Notes: a model not told the origin generated them from the sequence alone. A DNA stretch of 47,791 bases from Planctomycetota bacterium (GCA_016209605.1 JACQVS010000187.1:1-47791); one strand, 5' to 3'. Shown: positions 7,736 to 16,873, numbered from the stretch's first letter. Made by a program: numbers and translations.

Positions 7736-10051
7736 TTGGCCTCTGGCCAGGAGCTGCCCATTCCCGCCGGGCCGGAGCCGGCGCCGGTCGAGCTGCCGCA
7801 CTTCCCGCGCCGCCTCGACGCCTACGTCTTCCGCAACTGGGGCGTGGCGCCGCTCGAGCGCATCGCCGCCGCCATCGACGCCGGCCCCGAGGCGGTCCGC
7901 TCCCTGGCGCGCGACCTCGGCCTGGGCGAGCCTCCGCCAGTGAGCGAGGAGGCCTGGCGTCGCAGCGCCCTCACCGCCATCCGCCGAAACTGGCATCTCC
8001 TCCCTTACCCGCAGCTCCTCAAGCTGCTCGGCTGGCGCGAGGGGCAGCTCGGCTACACCTTGCGGGAGGATGACTTCCTGTGGATCAAGCTTGGGAATCT
8101 CAAGCCCCGGTGCGAGCCGGTGCGCTTCGAGGAAGCCGGCGAGGCGGTGAAGGAGCGGCAGCGAGCCATACGCAAGCTCGTCGAGGAGGCTCTGGGCGAG
8201 AAGGGCTGGAGCGGCATTGCGCCGCGCTTCTCCTTCCTCCAGGAGCTCGCCTCGCCGGAGCGCCCTTCCGCCGAGCCCGGCCCGCCGGCCGGATCGCCGC
8301 CGCGGGAGACCCGTTTCGCCGTCCGCTTCCTCCACTCCTACTTCGCCCTTTACGGCGACGCCCTCCTCGAACCGGCCCTCGATCCGTATCCCGATGGGTA
8401 CCTCGAGAGGCTCTCCCGCCTGGGAGTGAACGGCGTCTGGCTGCCGGCGCTGCTTCGCAACCTGGCGCCGCCGGGGGAGGAGCTGGGGCTCGTGCCCGCC
8501 GGCCCCGAAACCGCAGCCGGCCGCGAGGCGCGGCTCCGGAACCTCGCCCGGCTGGTGGAACGGGCCGGGCGCTTCGGCGTCGGCGTCTACCTCTACCTCA
8601 ACGAGCCGCGGGCCATGCCGCTCGAATTCTTCAAGAAGCAGCCCTCGCTGCAAGGGGTTCAGGAAGGCGACGCCGCAGCGCTGTGCTCGAGCGCTCCGGC
8701 GGTCCAGAAGTGGCTTGCCGGCTCGGTGGAATACCTTTTCAAACGCGTGCCCGGCCTCGCCGGCGTCTTCACCATCACCATGTCGGAAAACTTGACCAAC
8801 TGCCACTCCCACGGCAACGGCAAGGGCTGCCCCCGCTGCCGCGAGCGCCCGGGGCCGGAGGTGGTGGGGGAGGTCAACCGGCTGATCGCCGAGGCGGCCA
8901 GGAAGGCCTCCCCGCAAGCGCGCGCCATCGTCTGGGACTGGGGCTGGCCCGACGACTGGATCGAGCCCATCATCAAGAACCTCCCCAAGGGCGTCTCGGT
9001 CATGAGCGTGAGCGAGTGGTCGCTTCCCATCGAGCGCGGCGGGGTGAAGAGCCAGGTGGGGGAGTACTCCATCTCCGCCGTCGGCCCCGGCCCCCGGGCG
9101 CGCCGGACCTGGAGCCTGGCGCGGCAGTCAGGCCTCGAGGCCTTCGCCAAGATCCAGGCGGGAAACACCTGGGAGCTTTCCGCCGTGCCCTACATCCCCG
9201 CGGTGGGCCTGGTCGCCGAGCACGCCCGGCGGCTCGCGGCTGAAGGGGTTCAGGGGCTGATGTTAGGCTGGACCCTGGGAGGCTATCCCTCCCCCAACCT
9301 CCAGGCCGTCCAGCATTACCTTTACCGCGACGCTCCCGCCGGCCCCCCCTCGCCGCCTCCTTCCGCCAGCGAGGTTCTGGAGCGCGTCGCCGCCCGCCGG
9401 TTCGGATCGAGGCTAGGGGGTGCGGTGGCGGGCGCCTGGAGGGGGATGAGCCAGGCCTTCGAGGAATACCCCTTCCACGTCGGCGTCGTCTACCGCTGCC
9501 CGGCGCAGTTAGGGCCGGCCAACCTCCTCCACGCCCGAAAAACGGGCTACGCCGCCACCATGGTCGGCTTCCCTTACGACGACCTTGACGGCTGGCGCGG
9601 CCCTTATCCGCCGGAGGCCTTCGCCGCGCAGCTCGAAAAGGTCGCGGCGGGGTGGGGGAAGACGATCTCGGCTCTGCCGCCGGCGGAACCGGCCGGCCCG
9701 CCGGAGTACGCCGCCGAGCTTTCGGTCATGAAGGCCGCGCACCTCCACGTTCAAAGCGTCGCTTCTCAATCGCGCTTCGTCCTGGCCCGGAGGAGGCTGG
9801 AGCAGGCCGTCGATCAAAAGGAGGCCGCGGCGGGAAAGGCGGCCCTGGATGATCTCGCCCGGATCGCCGGCGAGGAGGAGCGGGCCGCGCGCCGGCTCCT
9901 CGACCTCGTGCGCTCCGACTCGCGGCTCGGCTTCGAGGCCTCCAACCAGTACTACTACATGCCGGTCGACCTGCTGGAGAAGGTCCTCAACTGCCGCTGG
10001 ATCCTGGACGACTGGATCCCCGGAGAGCGCCGGCGGTTAAAATCACCTTGA
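7736..10051 (+). CDS. TIM-barrel glycoside hydrolase, GH20-like
   Basis: Large putative glycosidase. After an N-terminal region (about residues 1-185) comes a barrel-type domain: FAVRFLHSYFALYGD, YLERLSRLGVNGVWLPALL, FGVGVYLYLNEPRAMP, LAGVFTITMSENLTNCHSH, CPRCRERPGPEV, WDWGWPDDWIEP, VQGLMLGWTLGGYPSPN, followed by a helical tail. This layout resembles GH20-like hexosaminidase relatives of planctomycetes and lentisphaerae; the DE pair of classical GH20 is not obvious (SENL may stand in its place), so the family is tentative. TTG 7736 is the first standard start codon, but the frame is open further up and encodes a perfect short signal peptide (KTWSLFLVLGLASGQ) if translation began at ATA 7703. 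The gene follows GH116 closely, and the two probably act on the same substrate. Confidence 0.6.
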   Translation: MASGQELPIPAGPEPAPVELPHFPRRLDAYVFRNWGVAPLERIAAAIDAGPEAVRSLARDLGLGEPPPVSEEAWRRSALTAIRRNWHLLPYPQLLKLLGWREGQLGYTLREDDFLWIKLGNLKPRCEPVRFEEAGEAVKERQRAIRKLVEEALGEKGWSGIAPRFSFLQELASPERPSAEPGPPAGSPPRETRFAVRFLHSYFALYGDALLEPALDPYPDGYLERLSRLGVNGVWLPALLRNLAPPGEELGLVPAGPETAAGREARLRNLARLVERAGRFGVGVYLYLNEPRAMPLEFFKKQPSLQGVQEGDAAALCSSAPAVQKWLAGSVEYLFKRVPGLAGVFTITMSENLTNCHSHGNGKGCPRCRERPGPEVVGEVNRLIAEAARKASPQARAIVWDWGWPDDWIEPIIKNLPKGVSVMSVSEWSLPIERGGVKSQVGEYSISAVGPGPRARRTWSLARQSGLEAFAKIQAGNTWELSAVPYIPAVGLVAEHARRLAAEGVQGLMLGWTLGGYPSPNLQAVQHYLYRDAPAGPPSPPPSASEVLERVAARRFGSRLGGAVAGAWRGMSQAFEEYPFHVGVVYRCPAQLGPANLLHARKTGYAATMVGFPYDDLDGWRGPYPPEAFAAQLEKVAAGWGKTISALPPAEPAGPPEYAAELSVMKAAHLHVQSVASQSRFVLARRRLEQAVDQKEAAAGKAALDDLARIAGEEERAARRLLDLVRSDSRLGFEASNQYYYMPVDLLEKVLNCRWILDDWIPGERRRLKSP

Positions 10052-10058
10052 AAACCCA

Positions 10059-10086
10059 TTGACAATAAATTAATCTAAGTTAAATT
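10059..10086 (+). promoter_or_regulatory. Putative sigma70 promoter for the CotH gene
   Basis: TTGACA (10059-10064), a 16-nt A+T-rich spacer, then TAAATT (10081-10086). The spacer region is strikingly A+T-rich against its neighbours. The expected transcription start (about 10093) is only 3 nt ahead of the ATG at 10096, which would give a nearly leaderless mRNA. Confidence 0.5.
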
Positions 10087-10095
10087 ATTAACTCG

Positions 10096-12828
10096 ATGTG
10101 TTTTCTTGATATCACCCTCCGGCTTTCCTTGTCCCTTGCGGCCGCGGCCTTGGCGCCGGCCTTGCTTGCCGCGCCGGCCTTGCTTGCTGAGACAGGAGAG
10201 GTGGTCATCAACGAGGTCCACTACCATCCGGCCAGCGAGGACCCGGGCGAGGAGTTCGTCGAGCTTCACAACCGCGGCTCGCGGCCCGTCCCCCTCGGCG
10301 GCTGGAGCTTCGCCGCCGGCATCCGCTTCGCCTTTGCCGCGGAGGCGGTCCTGCCGCCCGGGGGCTTCCTGGTCGTCGCCAAGGATGCCGAGAGGATCCG
10401 GCGGCGCTTCGGCGCGGAGCCGGAGGCGGGCGGCTTCGAGGGCTCGCTGTCGGACCGCGGCGAAAAGATCGCGCTGGTCGATGCCGCGGGGAAGCTTGTT
10501 GAGGAGCTGCGCTATGGCGACCGCGAGCCTTTTCCGGCCCTGGCCGATGGCTTCGGGCCCAGCCTGGAACGGATCCAGCCCCGGGAGCCGGGCGGCTTCC
10601 CCGGCAACTGGGCGGCCAGCCGGGCGCCGCCGGGCTGGTTCCAAGTCTCCCGCGCCGGCCGGCCCGGGCCGCTCGCCGCCGCCAGGCTCCTCCTCTTTCT
10701 GGATGGGCCCGGCGAGGCGCGGATCGACGATGTCGAGCTGCTCTCCTCGGCCTTTCCTCAAGCCCCTCTCCATCAAGAAGGCTTCGAGGGGGAGGCGGCG
10801 GGCTGGCGAGCCGCCGGAAATCATTCCCGATCGCGGCTGGAGGCGGGCGAGCCCCATCAAGGCTCCCGTGCCCTCCGCCTGATCGCGACCGGCGGCGGGG
10901 GCAGCTCCGCCGGCCACGTGGAAATTGACCTCGGCCGGCTGCCGGCCGGCGTCGGCGTCGAGCTTCGCTTCTGGATCCAGTTCCTCACGGGGAGATCGGC
11001 CCTGGAGGCACGCCTCTCGGGGACGGACTTCGAGATCCGCGTGCCGGGGGAGGCGGCGGAGCCGACGCCCGGCCGGCGGAACTCCGTTTACGCGGAAAGC
11101 CTGCCGCCTTTCATTGCCGGCGCCAGTTACTTTCCCAGGCGGCCCTCATCCCGCGATGCGGTCTCCGTCTCGGCTCTCATCCTCGCAGCGGCCTTCCCCG
11201 TGGAGGGCGTCCTGGAATGCCGGACCGGAAGCGCGGCCTGGTCGCTCCCCATGCGGGATGACGGCGGCTCCGGCGATGGCGCTTCCGGCGATGGCCTCTA
11301 CGGGGCCGCGCTGCCGCCGCAAGCCGCGGGGACCTTGCTCCTCTATCGGATCCGGGCCCGGGATGCGCTCGGCCAGGAGGCCGTCTTCCCCGGTCCCGGC
11401 TCATTGACTCCCGAAAGGGGCCTCTACGTGGAGCCGGACCTTTCGCCCGCCGGGATCGCCGTTTCTCATCTCCTGCTCCCCGATGAGGCTCTGGCCGCCC
11501 TGGCCCGCTCGCCGCGGCGCCCGGTGGAGGGAACGTTCGTCCAGGACGGCGAAGTTTATCCGCAAGTCGCGGTCCGCCATCGGGGCCAGACCTCGCTTCT
11601 CCTCGCCAAGAAAAGCTGGAAAATCCATTTTAAGAAGGACCGCCGCCTGCCCCCGATCCATGCCGGCGAGCCGGAGCGCCGGACCGTGAACCTGGACGGC
11701 TCCTGGAACGACAAGAGCTTCCTGCGCAACTGGCTGAGCTTCGGCCTGTTCAAGGAGGCCGGACGGCCGCACTGCCAGGTGCAGCATGTCCGGGTTTACT
11801 TGAACGGCTCGTACCTGGGGCTCTTCACCGGAATCGAGCCGGTGAACGAGGACTACCTGAGGCGGAACGGCCTGGACCCCGGCGAGGTTTCCCTGTTCAA
11901 AGCCTACACGCTGGCCCAGGACGCCTCGGCCAGCGGCTTCGAACTCCGCCTCGGGAAGGAAGATTCCATCCCCCGGCTGAAAGAGTTCCTGGAAGGCATG
12001 CTGCAGAGCCGCGGCGCGGAGCTGGACCGGTTCATCGCCGCCCGGGTGGACCTGGAGGCTTTCCTCAAGTACCAGAGCATCCTGACCCTGGTGAACGGCG
12101 GCGACCATCTCTCCAAGAACCATTATCTTTGCCTCGACCGCCGGAGCGGCCGGTGGTCGCTGCTGCCGTGGGATCTGGACCTCACCTGGGGGCGCGCCTC
12201 CCTCTCCGCCGATGATTACGAGTTCGCCAATCCCATCTTCCTGGGGGTGGCCGGCGCCGCCGCCGAATGGAACGGCCTCATCGATGCCGTCCTGGGGAGG
12301 ACGCTTTCCTTCCGGCCGGCTTATCTCGAGGAGCTCCGCGAGCGGTTGGGGAAAGACTTCGCGCCCGAACGGCTCCTCCCGCTCATCGGCGGCATGGAGG
12401 AGCGGCTGCGAGGCGAGGTGGGGCTCGACCGCGCCCGGTGGGGCTCTTTCGGCTCCCAGGAGACGTGGGGCTTCGATCAAAATGCCGCCCGGTTGAAGTC
12501 TTTCGTCTTTGACCGCCGCCGCCACCTCGAAAGCCAGCTGGAAAGCTGGGGGGCCGGCTTCTTGCGGGGGGATGTCGACCGATCTCAAACGGTCGACTTT
12601 CAGGATGCGGCGGCGCTGCTTGCCGGGCTGTTTCTGGGAGGAGGACTCCCCTCCTGCCCCGACCGCGCCGATGGCAACGACGATGGCGCTGTCGACCTCT
12701 CCGATGCCATCTTCCTCATCCGCTTCCTCCACCTGGGAGAAGGCAGGATCCCGCCCCCCTTCCCCCAGCCGGGCCCCGACCCGACCGCCGACGCGCTGGA
12801 CTGTGGAGACCCGGAGGGAGAGTGGTGA
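10096..12828 (+). CDS. CotH kinase family protein with lamin-tail domain and dockerin-like tail, secreted
   Basis: A signal peptide (LRLSLSLAAAALAPALLA) is followed by a lamin-tail domain (about residues 35-150: GEVVINEVHYHPASEDPGEEFVELHN), a beta-sandwich region, and a CotH-type kinase fold (about residues 470-790). The CotH marks are the Lys-rich KKSWKIHFKK near residue 506, VNLDGSWNDKSFLRNWL, VRVYLNGSYLGLFTGIEPV, and the metal/catalytic WDLDLTWG near residue 692. CotH proteins phosphorylate secreted or surface proteins in Bacillus; the planctomycete-type relatives have unknown targets. The C-terminal 85 residues hold the dockerin-like pair RGDVDRSQTVDFQDAAALL and DGNDDGAVDLSDAIFLIRF. It stands after an A+T-rich promoter-like gap and 48 nt before the next gene. 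Confidence 0.85.
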   Translation: MCFLDITLRLSLSLAAAALAPALLAAPALLAETGEVVINEVHYHPASEDPGEEFVELHNRGSRPVPLGGWSFAAGIRFAFAAEAVLPPGGFLVVAKDAERIRRRFGAEPEAGGFEGSLSDRGEKIALVDAAGKLVEELRYGDREPFPALADGFGPSLERIQPREPGGFPGNWAASRAPPGWFQVSRAGRPGPLAAARLLLFLDGPGEARIDDVELLSSAFPQAPLHQEGFEGEAAGWRAAGNHSRSRLEAGEPHQGSRALRLIATGGGGSSAGHVEIDLGRLPAGVGVELRFWIQFLTGRSALEARLSGTDFEIRVPGEAAEPTPGRRNSVYAESLPPFIAGASYFPRRPSSRDAVSVSALILAAAFPVEGVLECRTGSAAWSLPMRDDGGSGDGASGDGLYGAALPPQAAGTLLLYRIRARDALGQEAVFPGPGSLTPERGLYVEPDLSPAGIAVSHLLLPDEALAALARSPRRPVEGTFVQDGEVYPQVAVRHRGQTSLLLAKKSWKIHFKKDRRLPPIHAGEPERRTVNLDGSWNDKSFLRNWLSFGLFKEAGRPHCQVQHVRVYLNGSYLGLFTGIEPVNEDYLRRNGLDPGEVSLFKAYTLAQDASASGFELRLGKEDSIPRLKEFLEGMLQSRGAELDRFIAARVDLEAFLKYQSILTLVNGGDHLSKNHYLCLDRRSGRWSLLPWDLDLTWGRASLSADDYEFANPIFLGVAGAAAEWNGLIDAVLGRTLSFRPAYLEELRERLGKDFAPERLLPLIGGMEERLRGEVGLDRARWGSFGSQETWGFDQNAARLKSFVFDRRRHLESQLESWGAGFLRGDVDRSQTVDFQDAAALLAGLFLGGGLPSCPDRADGNDDGAVDLSDAIFLIRFLHLGEGRIPPPFPQPGPDPTADALDCGDPEGEW

Positions 12829-12876
12829 GAACGGAGGTGTTTTTTTCCGGGGATCATCGGTTAACATAAAAGCTTC

Positions 12877-14355
12877 ATGCCGACGATCGGTCGCGTATTC
12901 AAAATTCCCGCTGGGATATTATTGACCATGGCTGCGGTGCCGCTTGCCGTGCTGCTCTGCTGCGGCTGCAACCTCCGGGCAATAAATCTCACCGAGTGGC
13001 TTTCCAGGCGGGAAGGTCCGGTCGCCGAGGGGCTGGTCACCAGCGAGGGGAAAGGGCTGGTGAACGTGCGGGTTTCCGATGGTTATCGGGTGGTGGCCAC
13101 CGATCACCATGGGAAGTTTCAAATCCCTCTGGAAGCGGAGTCCGGGCCGTTTATTTTCGTCATCACCCCCCACGGCTACTGGATCGACCGCTTCTGGGTG
13201 CCGATTCAAGAGGCCCTGCGCGGGCCGATCCATTTTCTGCTCTCGCCCAGGACCCAGCTCGAAGACTTCTCCTTTCTCTTCTTGACGGACCTCCACCTCG
13301 GCGAGGGGAATCCCCCCGGGAAGTCCTTCCAGCGCTTCGCCTCCACCCTGGAGGAGATCAAGAGCCTCACGCCCAAGCCGGCCTTCCTCTGGTTCGGCGG
13401 GGACATCAGCCTGCAGCTGGGGTGGGGGCCGAAGTTCCGGAGGATGGTGGAGGAGCTGAACCTGCCGGTCCGCACCTGCATCGGCGGCGATGATTTTTTC
13501 GCCCATCGGCCCGATCCTCGCGAGGAGTACCACTTCTTTTACGGACCTTCCTATTACTCCTTCGACTGGGGGCGCCTTCACTTCGTGGCCCTGGACGGCT
13601 GCAAGGCGGCGGCTGGCTCCCAAGGCGAAAAAACCGTTCACGCCGAGCTGTCGAAGCGCGAGCTGTTCTGGCTGGAAGAGGACTTGCGCTCGGTTCCAGA
13701 GGGAACCTTGACCATCGTCGCCGTCCACATTCCGGTGCTCTCGACCTATCCCCTCCGGCGGGGGACCATCGCGGAGTCATCGCCTTTCTGGATGTTCCAG
13801 AATTCCGGGGAGATTTTGCAGATCCTGCACCGCTACAACGTCCCCCTCGTTCTGCAGGGGCATCTCCATGAAAACGAGCGCATCGTCCGCGACAAGATCG
13901 AGTTTGCCGAGACCGTGTCGCTCTGCGGGCGCTGGTGGCAGTCGGTGGGCAAGGAACTGGGCGCGAGCAACGAGCCGAGGGGCTATCGGCGCATCGATGT
14001 CAGCGGCCTGCGCATCTGGAACACTTACATTTCCGCGGAATCGGCAGTGTCCGCGATTGGCGAGGTGGTGGGCCGTCCTGAAAAGCTCGAACGAGCCCCC
14101 AAGGTCTCCATCCTGCTCAACCTGTATGATGGCAACACCGAATCCGAAGTGGCGGCTCGGGTCGACAACAGCAAATGGGAGGCTCTCAAGCCCATCAGCC
14201 CGGAAGGGCCCTCCGAAAGCGGCTTGATGGCCCATCACTGGGGGTGGAACGTCGACACCCGTTTCTGGCCTTCGGGGGCGCACGTCCTCCAGTTCCGCAT
14301 CCGCGAAACCGGCAAGCTGGACTTTTTTATTGAGCATAGAGTCGACGTGGATTAG
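12877..14355 (+). CDS. Calcineurin-like metallophosphoesterase, probable lipoprotein
   Basis: Predicted exported metal-dependent phosphoesterase. The N-terminus is hydrophobic and ends LLCCGCN, an atypical lipobox with a lipidable Cys. Residues about 48-115 resemble the small beta N-terminal domain of this family (VTSEGKGLVNVRVSDGYRVVATDHHGKFQIPL). The catalytic domain shows TDLHLGE (DxH), WFGGDIS (GD), VHIPVLS (His) and GHLHE (GHxH). The fourth motif, normally GNHD/E, reads IGGDDFF: the Asn and His that bind the second metal and phosphate are not conserved, so activity may differ. A C-terminal beta domain (about residues 400-490) follows, as in similar three-domain proteins. It is in the same direction as, and 32 nt before, the cytochrome/WD40 gene. 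Confidence 0.8.
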   Translation: MPTIGRVFKIPAGILLTMAAVPLAVLLCCGCNLRAINLTEWLSRREGPVAEGLVTSEGKGLVNVRVSDGYRVVATDHHGKFQIPLEAESGPFIFVITPHGYWIDRFWVPIQEALRGPIHFLLSPRTQLEDFSFLFLTDLHLGEGNPPGKSFQRFASTLEEIKSLTPKPAFLWFGGDISLQLGWGPKFRRMVEELNLPVRTCIGGDDFFAHRPDPREEYHFFYGPSYYSFDWGRLHFVALDGCKAAAGSQGEKTVHAELSKRELFWLEEDLRSVPEGTLTIVAVHIPVLSTYPLRRGTIAESSPFWMFQNSGEILQILHRYNVPLVLQGHLHENERIVRDKIEFAETVSLCGRWWQSVGKELGASNEPRGYRRIDVSGLRIWNTYISAESAVSAIGEVVGRPEKLERAPKVSILLNLYDGNTESEVAARVDNSKWEALKPISPEGPSESGLMAHHWGWNVDTRFWPSGAHVLQFRIRETGKLDFFIEHRVDVD

Positions 14356-14387
14356 GAGGTAAAATATCAAGCAATGGTCCTTGGAGC

Positions 14388-15734
14388 ATGAAAATCATCG
14401 TCCAACTCCTGTCGCTACCGATATTCTCGTTCCTGTTCTTGGTCCTAGGGGGCGGATCCCGGGGATTCTCCCTGGAAACCAATCCCGGGCCCATTTTCGA
14501 GCCGGACATCCTGCCGGTGCTGAAGCGCCGGTGCGTCGAGTGCCACGGCACCTCCAAGCAGTCCGGGGGGCTGAGGCTGGATTCCTTCAAGAACTTGACT
14601 GCCGGAGGAAAGAAGGGGGCCGTCCTTGAGGCCGGAAATAGCCTGGACAGCCTGCTGGTGGAGCTCATCGAGGCGCGAGGCAAGAGGCGCATGCCTCCAA
14701 AAGGGGATCCCCTGCCGCTCGCGGAGGTGGAGCTGATCAAGCGCTGGATTGACGCCGGAACGCCTTCCGATCCGGCCCTTCTTCCCGAGGAGCCGGAAGT
14801 CAAAGTGGGGGACCTTCCCGCCGGATTCGAGCCCATCCTGGCGATCGCCGGCGAACGGGAGGGAAAGCGGCTGGCGGTGGGCAGAGGCGCGGCCATCCTG
14901 ATCTTCTTCCTGCCAGTAGAGAACTCCGGAAGGCCGGCGCGGGTGCTCAAGGGCCACCGCGATGTGGTCCAGTGCCTCCAGTTCAACCCCACCGGCAGGA
15001 TTCTGGCCTCCGGCGCCTTTCAGGAAGCCATCCTCTGGGACGCGGAAACGTGGACGGAACTGCGGCGGCTGGGCCCCCATCGCGATCGGGTTCTGGCCTT
15101 GGATTTCAGCCCGGATGGAAATCTCCTGGCCACGGGCGGAGGGGAGCCTTCCTTGAACGGTGAGCTGAAGGTCTGGGAGGCGCCAACCGGCAAGCTCATG
15201 CTGTCGCTGCCCGAAGCGCACGCCGACGCCATTTTCTCAATCCGCTTCAATCCCGGCGGCACGCAAGTCGCCACTGCCGCCGCGGATCGCATGGTCCATT
15301 TGACCGATCTCGCCTCCGGAAAGCGGGTCGCCCGTTTTGAAGGGCACACCCAGCACGTCCTGGGGGTGGCCTACGCGGCTGACGGCAAGAGGCTGCTTTC
15401 CGCCGGCGCCGACGGCAAGATCAAGCTCTGGAACACGGAAAACAGCGCCAAGATCAGCGACTGGAGCGGCCATTCCAAGGGAGTCATGGCCATCGCCTGC
15501 AGTCCGGATGGCAAACTCGCGGCCTCCGTCAGCGGGGACCGCACGCTGCGGATCTGGAACACGGACAACGGCAGCCAGCTGAACGCCTTCGGAGAAGCCA
15601 AAGACTACCTCTACGGGATTGCCCTCTTCGGGGCGGGAAGATTCATCGCCACGGGCGGCAAGGATCTGCTGGTGCGGATTTACGACACCAGGGAAAACAA
15701 GCTGATCCGAACCATCGATTTGACCCAGCAGTAA
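14388..15734 (+). CDS. Planctomycete-type cytochrome c domain fused to WD40 repeats
   Basis: Exported protein with a signal peptide (MKIIVQLLSLPIFSFLFLVLGGG), then a PSC1-type haem-binding domain with one CVECH motif (residues about 38-130, also RMPPKGDPLPLAEVELIKRWIDAG), then about seven WD40 blades (for example LKGHRDVVQCLQFNPTGRIL and WSGHSKGVMAIACSPDGKL with closing LWN/IWN). This architecture is widespread in planctomycetes; its electron partner is not known. It usually occurs with DUF1501/DUF1549 proteins, which are absent here. The gene ends the long plus-strand run, 29 nt before the convergent hypothetical gene. No ready terminator stem was seen at the junction. Confidence 0.9.
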   Translation: MKIIVQLLSLPIFSFLFLVLGGGSRGFSLETNPGPIFEPDILPVLKRRCVECHGTSKQSGGLRLDSFKNLTAGGKKGAVLEAGNSLDSLLVELIEARGKRRMPPKGDPLPLAEVELIKRWIDAGTPSDPALLPEEPEVKVGDLPAGFEPILAIAGEREGKRLAVGRGAAILIFFLPVENSGRPARVLKGHRDVVQCLQFNPTGRILASGAFQEAILWDAETWTELRRLGPHRDRVLALDFSPDGNLLATGGGEPSLNGELKVWEAPTGKLMLSLPEAHADAIFSIRFNPGGTQVATAAADRMVHLTDLASGKRVARFEGHTQHVLGVAYAADGKRLLSAGADGKIKLWNTENSAKISDWSGHSKGVMAIACSPDGKLAASVSGDRTLRIWNTDNGSQLNAFGEAKDYLYGIALFGAGRFIATGGKDLLVRIYDTRENKLIRTIDLTQQ

Positions 15735-15763
15735 AAAATCTCCCTCGAGATCATTTACCGATT

Positions 15764-16414
15764 CTACCGGATCATCCCTTCCACCGTTTCAAATCCCGGC
15801 TCGGTGCCCAGATAGTCGCGGATGAGGTGCATGAGATCGAGGTATTCCTCGAAGCGGATGGACAGCCGGTGGAAGAGGTGGGATCTCGAGGAGTCCAGCT
15901 CCTTGTAAATGTCCGACACCCGGGAGTAGGCGCTGCGGCCTTCGACAATGTAATAATCCATGGGCTGCTGAATCGTCACCAGGAGCGAGCCGACATAAAC
16001 GAGAAGGGGGGAATCCCGGCGGACATGCCGGTGCTTGATGCTCTCCGGAAACAAACCGGCCAGGAACAAAGCATAATCGCCGGCGTGCTGATGGACTTCC
16101 AGGTCCCGTTCCAGACCCCGCATCCGGCTGGAAAGGCGCCCTTCCAGGGCCAGTTCGGTCAGATCCGTCAACCGCCGGCCGCTGGAATCCTTGATTCGGT
16201 GGATTTGATCCACGTGCACGAAGCCGGAGAGGATTTCATCGGCGATGTGCGCCTCGATGGCAGGCTCATAAAGGTTCTGTCGCTCCTCGAAGGCGCGCCG
16301 GGTCGCCGAGCGAAACAGCCTGCGGAGGGAATGGTTTTCCGGAATGGCTTCCGGCAATATTTGTTCCGGCAGGGCGTCTTCTGAAAATTCAAAAGCGAAT
16401 CCAGAAGTATCCAT
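15764..16414 (-). CDS. Hypothetical protein (216 aa)
   Basis: Not recognised. Start ATG at 16414. The product is soluble, mainly helical and acidic, without signal peptide or membrane segment. A weak hydrophobic helix (YALFLAGLFPESI) and a segment SPLLVYVGSLLVTIQQP lie in the middle; many Arg/His/Glu pairs (AFEERQNLYEPAIEAHIADEIL) suggest a helical bundle. It is downstream of the Hpt gene on the same strand, 123 nt apart, and may be co-transcribed with it. A role in signalling is only a guess from that position. Confidence 0.7.
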   Translation of the reverse strand: MDTSGFAFEFSEDALPEQILPEAIPENHSLRRLFRSATRRAFEERQNLYEPAIEAHIADEILSGFVHVDQIHRIKDSSGRRLTDLTELALEGRLSSRMRGLERDLEVHQHAGDYALFLAGLFPESIKHRHVRRDSPLLVYVGSLLVTIQQPMDYYIVEGRSAYSRVSDIYKELDSSRSHLFHRLSIRFEEYLDLMHLIRDYLGTEPGFETVEGMIR

Positions 16415-16537
16415 AATTCTCCTGACATGAACAGAATTCTACTGGATAATTTTATCATCCCCCTGGGATTTTGCCGGATCAAACTGTATGCCGTTGTGTC
16501 ACCAGGACCTGGAACATAAACAGAACGGCGCCGTCGA

Positions 16538-16873
16538 TCACTTCTCAAGCACCTTACCGAGCGCCAGGTTCAATGCTTCAATTTGCAAAGCAAGCTCCCG
16601 GTACAGCTTTGGGGCGTTTTTTAAATCCCTGCTTTTTCCGACCTTTTCCAGATCCAGAGCGGTCTGAAAAGCCGCCCCCTGGCCGAAGTTTCCCACCGCG
16701 CCTTTCAACGAGTGCGCCGAAGACTGCAGTCGATCAGCATCCTGCCGTTCCATGGCGTCGCGAATCTCGGCCATGAGGTTGGGGCAATCCCTGATGAACA
16801 AATCCATCACCTGCTGGAGCAACTCCAGATCGCCGCCGAAATTTTCAAGCAACTCTTCGGTATCCAGTTCCAT
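16538..16873 (-). CDS. Hpt domain histidine phosphotransfer protein
   Basis: Single-domain Hpt protein (111 aa) that would relay phosphate between a receiver domain and another receiver. The phospho-accepting His is His54 in SAHSLKGAVGNFG, the classic Hpt motif. The surrounding four-helix bundle is complete (NFGGDLELLQQVMDLFIRDCPNLMAEIRDAM before it, helices after it). The ATG at 16873 is chosen because it has GAGGA 5 nt upstream; the frame extends to 16933 but without similarity. No histidine kinase or response regulator is encoded nearby, so it is an orphan in this window. Confidence 0.85.
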   Translation of the reverse strand: MELDTEELLENFGGDLELLQQVMDLFIRDCPNLMAEIRDAMERQDADRLQSSAHSLKGAVGNFGQGAAFQTALDLEKVGKSRDLKNAPKLYRELALQIEALNLALGKVLEK

